From Clostridium yunnanense (GTDB taxonomy: Bacteria; Bacillota; Clostridia; Clostridiales; Clostridiaceae): DNA of 52,969 nucleotides. The stretch is taken from assembly GCF_016595795.1 (NCBI RefSeq), contig NZ_JAENHN010000040.1, positions 1 to 52,969 on the forward strand, read 5' to 3'. This document shows positions 1 to 6,522 of the stretch, piece after piece. Numbering within the stretch: the stretch's first letter is position 1; every line of letters starts with the position of its first letter. The translations under genes were made by a program, and so were the position numbers. The notes below the pieces were generated by a model. It was not told the DNA's origin. It worked only from the letters and a program-made list of their open reading frames with translations, and did no database searches.

Positions 1-163
1 GATAAACGCTGAAAGCATCTAAGCGTGAAGCCCACCTCAAGATTAGATTTCCCATAGCGTAAGCTAGTAAGACCCCTCGAAGAACACGAGGTTGATAGGT
101 CGGAGGTGTAAGCATGGTAACATGTTGAGCTGACCGATACTAATAGGTCGAGGGCTTGACCAA
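1..163 (+). rRNA. 23S ribosomal RNA, 3' end (partial)
   Basis: The sequence holds the conserved 3' terminal part of bacterial 23S rRNA, including the stretch around 131-163 (tgaccgatactaataggtcg, then agggcttgacc) that closes helix 1 of the large-subunit RNA. The 5' part lies outside the window. It is followed after about 57 bases by 5S rRNA, the normal order of an rrn operon. The mature 3' end is placed by similarity to other Firmicutes and may be off by a few bases. Confidence 0.95.
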
Positions 164-219
164 AACAAATTATTACAAAGTAAACTTAAGTGCAATTTTG
201 AAAGAATAATCTTTCAATA

Positions 220-337
220 TCTAGTGATGATGCGTCTAAGGGTTACACCCGTACCCATTCCGAACACGACGGTTAAGACTTAGACGGCTGATGGTACTGC
301 ATGGGCGACTGTGTGGGAGAGTAAGTGGTCGCTAGGT
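220..337 (+). rRNA. rrf: 5S ribosomal RNA
   Basis: About 117 nt with the conserved loop ccgtacccattccgaacacg at 249-268 and matching termini (ctagtgat near 221, gtcgctag near 329-336) that form helix I. It sits between the 23S 3' end and tRNA-Asn. Ends are estimated from the terminal helix. Confidence 0.95.
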
Positions 338-360
338 TGTATCTCTATGAGATACAATAT

Positions 361-435
361 TCCGCGATAGCTCAATGGTGGAGCACTCGGCTGTTAACCG
401 ATAGGTTGGAGGTTCGAGCCCTCTTCGCGGAGCCA
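361..435 (+). tRNA. tRNA-Asn (GTT), CCA encoded
   Basis: A complete cloverleaf. The acceptor stem is TCCGCGA (361-367) with TCGCGGA (425-431), discriminator G432 and genomic CCA 433-435. The anticodon loop holds GTT at 393-395, and the T arm has the GGTTCGAGCC motif. It lies 24 bases after 5S and before a terminator, so it is probably the last gene of the rrn transcript. Confidence 0.97.
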
Positions 436-444
436 TTTGTACAT

Positions 445-470
445 AACGCCAGTATACCTGGCGTTTTTTT
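445..470 (+). terminator. Intrinsic terminator of the rrn operon
   Basis: Perfect 8-bp stem AACGCCAG / CTGGCGTT (445-452 and 458-465) with a short loop, running into a T tract at 464-470. It ends the 23S-5S-tRNA-Asn transcript. Confidence 0.92.
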
Positions 471-578
471 ATTGTTTAAAAATTTAAATTTAATCAATTT
501 ATTAATAACTATATGTAATAGGATTAAAACATAACATAAGTTAAAAATATATAGTAGTTTATAAGATATTTCATATTT

Positions 579-652
579 ATATCCACAAATTTTAAGTGAA
601 ATGTCCATGATATGTGGATAATTCAATGTAAAACTACTTATTGTGTGGATAA
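579..652. other. Cluster of three DnaA-box-like sites in an otherwise gene-free 436-829 region
   Basis: Two perfect copies of the DnaA box on the minus sense (TGTGGATAA at 613-621 and 644-652) and one 8/9 match on the plus sense (ATATCCACA at 579-587) occur within 75 bp of AT-rich DNA. Nothing else was recognised between the rrn terminator and the merR promoter. Whether DnaA binds here is inference. There is no dnaA or other origin gene in the window, so a titration or regulatory cluster is more likely than oriC. Confidence 0.45.
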
Positions 653-829
653 ATAATTATATATTTCAATCATAGATAGTAAAACATGTAACTAAAAGTT
701 TTATTTATTTTTCACTAATAAGGGTAGAGGGTATTAATTTTTATAAAAATCTAAATGTGTATATTAGAGTAATTTATTAGTATATGAAAGAAGTATATGA
801 AGTAAACGGTTTATTGGAGCATATATACC

Positions 830-868
830 AACTATAACATTGACGTTAATGTTATAGTTGATTAAAAT
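830..868 (+). promoter_or_regulatory. merR promoter with overlapping 30-bp palindromic operator
   Basis: A near-perfect palindrome spans 830-859: AACTATAACATT, a central block containing ACGT, then AATGTTATAGTT, with one G/T pair either side of ACGT. A candidate -35 TTGACG (840-845) lies in its centre and TAAAAT (863-868) follows after 17 bp. The palindrome therefore overlaps the polymerase site just upstream of the MerR gene, which fits autoregulation. The assignment to MerR is inferred from position. Confidence 0.6.
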
Positions 869-887
869 AATAAACGGAGGCGAAAAT

Positions 888-1286
888 ATGGAGCAAAAGT
901 ATTATCAAATAGATGAAGTTTCTAAGGTTACGGGTTTGACTAAGAGGACGATAAGATACTATGAAGATATGGAGTTATTTGCACCTACGACAAGGACAGA
1001 TTCTGGTTATAGAATGTACAGCGATGATGATATAAATATCATAAATGAAATAAAGGAACTTAGAGCTAAGTTAGGATTAACGATACCAGAGGTAAAGCAG
1101 ATATTAGGTTTGAGGAAGGTTTTAGATAGGATATGGTCTAAAGATATTACTGATAAAGAGCATATCAATGAAGCTTTAGAAAAATTAAGGATATTAATAG
1201 AAACTATTGATGAGAGAGAAAAAGTATTGAGAAAAGTAAAAGATAATTGTAACAATAGTTTAAATAGACTAATGACACTACTATAG
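888..1286 (+). CDS. MerR family transcriptional regulator
   Basis: A 132-aa protein with an N-terminal MerR winged helix (from about residue 5: YQIDEVSKVTGLTKRTIRYY, followed by a GYRMYSDDDI segment) and a C-terminal helical part that should form the antiparallel dimer coiled coil. It is short, with no large drug-binding domain and no clear metal-binding cysteine cluster, so the inducer cannot be guessed. The start at 888 has CGGAGG seven bases upstream; an in-frame TTG at 858 lies inside the operator palindrome and is less likely. It is followed by an MFS exporter on the same strand, which it probably controls. The stop codon lies in the left arm of a palindromic repeat. Confidence 0.88.
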   Translation: MEQKYYQIDEVSKVTGLTKRTIRYYEDMELFAPTTRTDSGYRMYSDDDINIINEIKELRAKLGLTIPEVKQILGLRKVLDRIWSKDITDKEHINEALEKLRILIETIDEREKVLRKVKDNCNNSLNRLMTLL

Positions 1287-1383
1287 ATGTACCACTTTGA
1301 ACCGAATATATTTTTAAAACTCTCACGGCTTCTAGTGAAAGAATTTAAAAATATAAGTTTTATTACGAAGTGGTACATCCATA
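1282..1383 (+). repeat. Palindromic dispersed repeat, family 1, copy 1
   Basis: A ~102-bp element whose ends are inverted repeats (tatagatgtaccacttt at 1282 and cgaagtggtacatc ending near 1379), with an inner palindrome (tatttttaaaa and actctcac against gtgaaag and tttaaaaata). The whole can fold into one long hairpin. A second copy lies in the opposite orientation at 51776-51880, matching at most positions. It includes the merR stop codon and occupies the merR-MFS gap. It is MITE-like, but no target duplication was clear. Confidence 0.8.
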
Positions 1384-1404
1384 AATGAGAAAGAGGAATA
1401 GTAA

Positions 1405-2850
1405 ATGAATAAAAATAATTACAAATGGATAGCGTTATCTTGTACTACAATTGGTGCATTGTTATCAGTTATGAGTGGTAGTACTTTAATGATAGCATTA
1501 CCTGTGATAATGAAAGATATAAATGCAGGGATGGGAATAGTTACTTGGGTTCTTATGGGATATATGCTAGTTTTAACAATACTAGTTCCTTCCATAGGAA
1601 GAGTAGCTGACATGGTTGGTAGAAAAAAGTTGTATGTTAGTGGATTCGCTGTATTTACAGTAGCTTCTCTTTTATGTGGATTAGCTCATAATGGTATAAC
1701 ACTACTTATATTTAGATTAATACAAGGGGGAGGCGGTTCTCTAATGGTAGCTAATAGTACAGCTATAGTAACAGATGCATTTCCAAAGAAGGAGTTAGGA
1801 AAGGCTCTTGGAATTAACACCATGATAATAAGTGTTGCTAGTGTTATAGGGCCTATATTAGGTGGAGTTTTAGTTAACTTTGGATGGAGAAGTATATTTT
1901 ATATAAATGTACCAATAGGTATTGTAGGAACCATTTGGGCAGCAGTTCAATTGAAAGAAGTAGCTAACTTACCAGAGAAGCAAAAGTTTGATTTTAAAGG
2001 AACTATAGTATTTACATTAGGTATGCTGTCATTGCTTATTGCATTAACCATGGGGAGCTTCTCAGGATGGTTTAATCCAAATGTGATAATGCTAATTGTA
2101 GCATCAGTTATACTAATTGCATTATTTATTAATATAGAAAGTAAAATTAAATACCCAATGTTGGATATGAGATTATTTAAGAATAGAATATTAGCGTTTG
2201 CATATGCTAGCAACTTTTTTAATGGTATAGCTAGAGGAGCAGTAACGTTCTTATTAGTATTCTATTTCCAAGGGATAAAAGGAATTGATCCAATAATAGC
2301 AGGTATGTTATTGACTCCGCTAGCAATATCAATGATGATCGTATCGCCTATAAGTGGAGTATTATCTGATAAATATGGATCAAGAGCATTAAGTTCAATA
2401 GGACTTGCGACTTCTGCAGTGGGACTACTAGGATTTATGTTTATAAAAGAAGATTCGTCTATGTCATTATTAATAACATCAATGCTTATAATGGGGTTAG
2501 GTTCGGGGCTATTCTTTTCTCCAAATACAAATGCTATAATGGGCTCTGTCCCAGCAGATAAAAGAGGTGTAGCTGCTGGAGTAAGAACTATGCTAAATAA
2601 TGCGGGGACTGTTTTAAGTATAGCTCTTTCTATGGCTATAATAGCATCAAGTGTGTCGCCAGAAGCTATGCAGGCTTTATTTGTTGGGACTCAAGTGGGA
2701 GCTGAAGGAATAGCCATTGGAAAGTTTATAGGTGGACTCAGATTAGCATTTACCATATCATTCATATTTAGTTTAGTAGCAGCCTTATTATCTTACCTAA
2801 GAGGGCCACAGCCAGCTTGGGATGAGGAAGAGGAAGAAAAGGTTGCATAA
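1405..2850 (+). CDS. MFS multidrug exporter, DHA2 (EmrB/QacA) family
   Basis: A 481-aa integral membrane protein with about 14 hydrophobic segments, the DHA2 size and topology. Motif A appears as GRVADMVGRKK near residue 65, motif B as RLIQGGGGSLM, and the antiporter motif C as GINTMIISVASVIGPILGG near 137; a second motif-A-like DKYGSRAL lies in the C-terminal half. The family couples proton entry to export of drugs or other amphipathic compounds. The start is ATG 1405 with AGAGGA upstream. It follows a MerR regulator, a common arrangement for inducible pumps, although the palindromic repeat between them could attenuate read-through. Substrate unknown. The C-terminus is acidic (DEEEEEK). Confidence 0.9.
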   Translation: MNKNNYKWIALSCTTIGALLSVMSGSTLMIALPVIMKDINAGMGIVTWVLMGYMLVLTILVPSIGRVADMVGRKKLYVSGFAVFTVASLLCGLAHNGITLLIFRLIQGGGGSLMVANSTAIVTDAFPKKELGKALGINTMIISVASVIGPILGGVLVNFGWRSIFYINVPIGIVGTIWAAVQLKEVANLPEKQKFDFKGTIVFTLGMLSLLIALTMGSFSGWFNPNVIMLIVASVILIALFINIESKIKYPMLDMRLFKNRILAFAYASNFFNGIARGAVTFLLVFYFQGIKGIDPIIAGMLLTPLAISMMIVSPISGVLSDKYGSRALSSIGLATSAVGLLGFMFIKEDSSMSLLITSMLIMGLGSGLFFSPNTNAIMGSVPADKRGVAAGVRTMLNNAGTVLSIALSMAIIASSVSPEAMQALFVGTQVGAEGIAIGKFIGGLRLAFTISFIFSLVAALLSYLRGPQPAWDEEEEEKVA

Positions 2851-2866
2851 AGCTTCTATAAATAAA

Positions 2867-2912
2867 AATAGGCTGTCCTTAATAAGTTCAATACTTATAG
2901 GGACGGCCTATT
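2867..2912. terminator. Bidirectional terminator-like hairpin between convergent genes
   Basis: Stem AATAGGCTGTCC (2867-2878) with GGACGGCCTATT (2901-2912), one G-U pair. It lies between the MFS gene (plus) and the chemoreceptor gene (minus), which end 93 bases apart. Confidence 0.7.
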
Positions 2913-2943
2913 GCTTATTATAACTAATTTATAATTATAAGTC

Positions 2944-4482
2944 TTAGTTCTTATTAGTTAAGGTGTTCATTTCCTTAGCTAAATCTCTTAGGTATTCTGA
3001 ACTTGCAGCTATTTCTTCTCCAACAGCAGCATTTTGATTTACTGAATCTGACACTTCTTTGAATTTATTTATCGTTTCTTCTGTAAGCTCAGATATTTTT
3101 GAATTAAAAGAGACAACATTTTCTGTTTCATTAATCATTGATGATGCCAACTCACTGATAGTTGTTATATTAGTATTAGATATCTTCAGCTTATCAACCA
3201 TCGTAGAGACATTATCAACAGCATTAGTCAATATAGAATTACCGGTGGAAATTTGATCATTATTTTCAGTCATTAATCCTTCCACTTCTCTTATCTTTTC
3301 TTTAAATTCACTTAATATTGATCCTATGTCAGTTAGAGAAGTTCTACTGTCTTCAGCTAACTTTCTAACTTCTTCGGCAACTACAGCAAAGCCTTTACCT
3401 AGTTCACCGGCTCTAGCAGCTTCTATAGAGGCATTTAAAGCAAGAAGATTTGTTTGCTCTGATATATCGCTTATTATTCCTATAATACTATCTATTTCAG
3501 CTGATTTTTCTTCAAGTACTTTAGAAGCTTCAAAGGTATTTTTTATTCTTATGCTTATATGGTTTATTATATTTAGAGCTTCTCTTAGAGATTTGTTATT
3601 CTCATTGGATAATGAAATAATCTCATTGGAAAATGCCTTAGTATTATCGACCTTACTAGAAACACTTTTATTTATGTCAAGTAAGTTAGATAAGATGGCT
3701 TCATTCTGTTGAGAGTTATTTAGCATGTGGTTTGCATCATTATTAATATCATTACTTAAAGAGGCTATGTACTGAAGAGATCGTGCTTCTTGATCAACAG
3801 CTGTTGATAAGGTGGTGCTTGAATTTAGTAACATCTCTGAGAACTCACTTATTTGAGAGAATAAATTGAAGATATGTTCATTTTTTTTCTTTATATCTTT
3901 TTCATTATTACTTATGTCTTTAAGTAATAATGAGGAAAAGTATGTAAAGATATATATCGCAAAAGAAGTAAGGGTTATCACAATTATTCTAATAATTAGT
4001 TCTCTTAAAAAAACTTGGTTTTCAGGTAGTAAGTTTGAATTACTAAAGAATATATATACTTGTGATAATATACTAACTCCAACTGAAATAAGAGTTAGCT
4101 TGTGGTCAAATAAAAGTGCACTTAATAGTATGAAATAAAATACTACTATCCATAATTCTTTAGATGGAACCATCCAAGTCAAATAAATATAGTTTATATA
4201 ACATATGATCACTAAGCTAGCCTTTAGAAAAGTTAAACCTCTTTTCCATGATTGAGTATCTTTCATGGACCATTTATATCCTAGCCTGAAAAGTATAACC
4301 TCAAATAAGGTTAGAGCCATTAAAATATACAGTGAGCTCCAACTTATTTCAGGATATAAATTTATTGCCTTCATGCCTATAAATACTGTTCCTGCCATTA
4401 ATGCACTAACAGAATATATTATTAATACGAATTTTAATGTTTTTTTCTGAAAGTCAATTATACTACTTGATAAGGCTTCCAT
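2944..4482 (-). CDS. Methyl-accepting chemotaxis protein with polytopic membrane sensor
   Basis: A 512-aa chemoreceptor. The first ~190 residues are hydrophobic with about six predicted membrane spans and no sizeable extracellular ligand domain, so sensing is probably within the membrane or of small or internal cues. No convincing HAMP domain is visible. The C-terminal half is a methyl-accepting coiled coil with the conserved hairpin tip (near residues 335-375: [20 protein letters not shown] followed by [18 protein letters not shown]) that binds CheA/CheW. The start has AGGGGG upstream. It lies 27 bases behind the KAS III-like gene on the same strand, so both should be controlled by the c-di-GMP riboswitch at 5604-5690, linking the receptor to the motile/sessile switch. 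Confidence 0.92.
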   Translation of the reverse strand: MEALSSSIIDFQKKTLKFVLIIYSVSALMAGTVFIGMKAINLYPEISWSSLYILMALTLFEVILFRLGYKWSMKDTQSWKRGLTFLKASLVIICYINYIYLTWMVPSKELWIVVFYFILLSALLFDHKLTLISVGVSILSQVYIFFSNSNLLPENQVFLRELIIRIIVITLTSFAIYIFTYFSSLLLKDISNNEKDIKKKNEHIFNLFSQISEFSEMLLNSSTTLSTAVDQEARSLQYIASLSNDINNDANHMLNNSQQNEAILSNLLDINKSVSSKVDNTKAFSNEIISLSNENNKSLREALNIINHISIRIKNTFEASKVLEEKSAEIDSIIGIISDISEQTNLLALNASIEAARAGELGKGFAVVAEEVRKLAEDSRTSLTDIGSILSEFKEKIREVEGLMTENNDQISTGNSILTNAVDNVSTMVDKLKISNTNITTISELASSMINETENVVSFNSKISELTEETINKFKEVSDSVNQNAAVGEEIAASSEYLRDLAKEMNTLTNKN

Positions 4483-4509
4483 TCTTATCCCCCTATTTCT
4501 AAAAATTAA

Positions 4510-5514
4510 TTACCATTTATAGATTAGAGAAGACATAGTGTAACCAGCTGCAACAGAACAAAATATTAGAATATCTCCTGATTTAAAACCTTCAATAGAT
4601 AATTTATCATCTAGCGCCATAATTGGGCTTGCACAACCAGTATAGCCATACTTATCACCAATAAATATAGCCTTAGATTTATCTACACCGAGCTTTTCAA
4701 TAGTTTGATATAAATCATATTTAGAAAATTGTGATATAAAATAATGAGAAACTTCTTCTGGATTAAGATTAAAATCTCTTAATAAAGAACGTATAAGTTT
4801 ATTCCATTCATCAGAAAGAAAACCAAAATCAAAAGGATCCCATTTTAATCTTCGATCATAATTTGAAGTTTCTTCATCAGTTATTTTGGATAAACCACAA
4901 TTAGGAAATCGTATATTTTCGTTATAACTATCATCAGTAAATACCTTAGAACCTAAAAATCCCCTTTCTTCCTCCTCTTCTATAACTTCAAGTATAATAG
5001 CTGCAGCGCCATCTGATATACCTTGATAAACAACTAAATCATCTTCTCTAGAAAATGGTACCATGTTCATTGAACCTAATACAAGAACTCTTTTATATTT
5101 ATCGTCCGTTTTTAAAAATCTTGAAGCAATGTCGATTGCTGTAAGCATACCTATGCAATCATTATTTATATCAAAAACATTAGTAGCGTTTTCTGCTTTT
5201 AGCTTATTCTTAATAATTAGTGCACAACATGGGGTAAGAAATTCAGGTGTATCTGATGCTGATATTATTGCATCGATATCTAGTGGAGTAAGATGGCAGT
5301 TACTTAAGGCTGTTTTTGCAGCTTCTACTGCCATTGTAATACTTGTCTCACCTGGAGAAGCAATAGTTCTTCTATCTCTTCCCATCTTCTCCATCAGACC
5401 TATTGCATGATCTTCTGTGCCATATTTTTTATAATGTTCTATATAATAATCATTATATAGCGTCTTTTCAGGGTGATAACTTCCTAATCCTTTTATTACT
5501 ACATTTTTTACCAT
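4510..5514 (-). CDS. 3-oxoacyl-ACP synthase III (KAS III/FabH)-like protein with altered active site
   Basis: A 334-aa thiolase-fold protein of KAS III length. The nucleophile Cys120 is present in NNDCIGM, and the C-terminal glycine-rich KSGD...GYTMSSL end is conserved. The other two members of the FabH triad are not: the usual His of FIPHQAN is Gln262 in FISQFSK, and the usual Asn of YGNT is Tyr291 in KYGYTGCAS. It may therefore catalyse acyl transfer or a different condensation rather than decarboxylative priming of fatty acid synthesis. No other fatty acid gene is nearby. It is the first gene of a riboswitch-led unit with the downstream chemoreceptor. The family assignment is firm; the substrate is unknown. 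Confidence 0.85.
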   Translation of the reverse strand: MVKNVVIKGLGSYHPEKTLYNDYYIEHYKKYGTEDHAIGLMEKMGRDRRTIASPGETSITMAVEAAKTALSNCHLTPLDIDAIISASDTPEFLTPCCALIIKNKLKAENATNVFDINNDCIGMLTAIDIASRFLKTDDKYKRVLVLGSMNMVPFSREDDLVVYQGISDGAAAIILEVIEEEEERGFLGSKVFTDDSYNENIRFPNCGLSKITDEETSNYDRRLKWDPFDFGFLSDEWNKLIRSLLRDFNLNPEEVSHYFISQFSKYDLYQTIEKLGVDKSKAIFIGDKYGYTGCASPIMALDDKLSIEGFKSGDILIFCSVAAGYTMSSLIYKW

Positions 5515-5566
5515 AAGATCTCCTCCATACCATTAAAAGTTTTTTATTAAAAATAATATTAAAAAT

Positions 5567-5598
5567 AAAAATGGACAAATTTAAACTTGTCCATTTTT
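5567..5598 (-). terminator. Terminator of the c-di-GMP riboswitch expression platform
   Basis: On the minus strand, a 12-bp stem AAAAATGGACAA / TTGTCCATTTTT is followed by a further T-rich stretch. It lies between the c-di-GMP aptamer and the KAS III-like start, so ligand-dependent control is probably by termination. Whether binding turns the genes on or off is not evident from the sequence. Confidence 0.82.
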
Positions 5599-5603
5599 AA
5601 TCG

Positions 5604-5690
5604 AATAAACTTAGCAGCTTGGCAATCATAAATTAAATTCTTAGATCCATAGCTTTGCGTCCCTACCTTTCGATAGGTTTGCCTTTATTA
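5604..5690 (-). promoter_or_regulatory. Cyclic di-GMP-I riboswitch (GEMM class)
   Basis: The minus strand carries the GEMM-I signature: GGCAAACC, a hairpin capped by a GAAA tetraloop (CCTATCGAAAGGTAGG), then GGACGCAAAGCTA, the tetraloop-receptor segment TGGATCTAA, and ATGATTGCCAAGCTGC. P1 can form between AATAAA and TTTATT at the two ends. The expected loop and receptor elements are all present. It is followed by an intrinsic terminator and leads the KAS III-like and chemoreceptor genes. Confidence 0.95.
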
Positions 5691-5699
5691 AGTAAAAAT

Positions 5700-6465
5700 A
5701 GATTGCATTATTTATATAATTATTTGGTTATTATTGCTAATTACGACTATTTTACCAAATATTATGTAAAAAGTACATAAATACACAAAAAATTAACAAT
5801 TAATATATTTAATGTTATTTAGCAGAGGAAAATTTTTAATATAAGGTATAGTTTATGAATTAAATCCAATAATTAGATATAGAAAAGGTTTTCAGAGATT
5901 TCAAAAATAAGAAGGATAATAATTTAGAGAAGAGAATATTATTTAATATAATAATATAAAAAGGTTATGAATACATTTAGTAGTAACTAATTCTATTTTA
6001 TTCTTTAGCAATTTATAACTAAATTATATATGTGGATAATTATGCGAATAGATTTAAGCCATAATATAAGTTAAAGAATAGGTTGCCTGCAAAATTCTTC
6101 ACATAGGTTTAAGAAAAGGCACATGCGAAAAAAATAATCCCCTTAGAGAATTTTTACAAGTGATATAAAAGTTGAATACTTTATAGGATTATCCCGCCAT
6201 ATAATACACAACATCTATAAATTTAAATCTATAAATTTAAATCTATCAATTTAACTTTCAAGACATTAATACTAAATCGTTTATATTTACCATTAATACA
6301 TTCTGTTCAAAAAGAAAATATTCTTAGCTTTTGGAATCTTTAGCTAGTTGATATGAATTTCTTTAGTTTCGGTAAGATATTAAAAATTTAGAATATATCT
6401 TGCAGAATAAAGCTTAAGAAGAGATTAATCAACTACAGCTTTATATACAGCTAAAGTCTAAATTT
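5700..6465. other. Long AT-rich intergenic region with a 14-bp tandem repeat
   Basis: No gene was recognised between the riboswitch and the ribosome binding site of the EF-G-like gene. It should hold the divergent promoters of the riboswitch unit and that gene, but no strong consensus promoter was picked out. At 6212-6253 there are three tandem 14-bp units (aatctataaattta type, the last with one change). One perfect DnaA-box 9-mer (TGTGGATAA) lies at 6031-6039. Confidence 0.5.
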
Positions 6466-6469
6466 TAAT

Positions 6470-6522
6470 GGAAGGTAGGTGAATATCTTAACTTTATAGA
6501 TTATAGAGTTAAGATAAAATGT
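6470..6522 (+). promoter_or_regulatory. Shine-Dalgarno separated from the start codon by a 15-bp hairpin
   Basis: The only good ribosome binding site, GGAAGGTAGGTG (6470-6481), lies about 41 bases from ATG 6523. Nearly all of the gap is a hairpin: TATCTTAACTTTATA (6484-6498) with TATAGAGTTAAGATA (6502-6516), one G-U pair and a 3-nt loop. Folding would bring the site to a normal distance from the start. It could instead, or as well, be a DNA operator. Confidence 0.65.

Noticed and set aside
372-626. Possible protein on the minus strand over tRNA-Asn and the terminator
   Set aside because: It covers the tRNA and rrn terminator in antisense and has no ribosome binding site; chance open frame.
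579-652. Chromosomal origin of replication
   Set aside because: No dnaA, dnaN, gyr or rpmH gene is near and only three boxes are present, so it is reported as a cluster only.
858-887. N-terminal extension of the MerR protein from TTG 858
   Set aside because: It starts inside the operator palindrome and lacks a ribosome binding site, whereas ATG 888 has CGGAGG at the right distance.
3059-4450. Plus-strand frames across the chemoreceptor gene
   Set aside because: They are antisense to a clear MCP, carry no motif and have no ribosome binding site.
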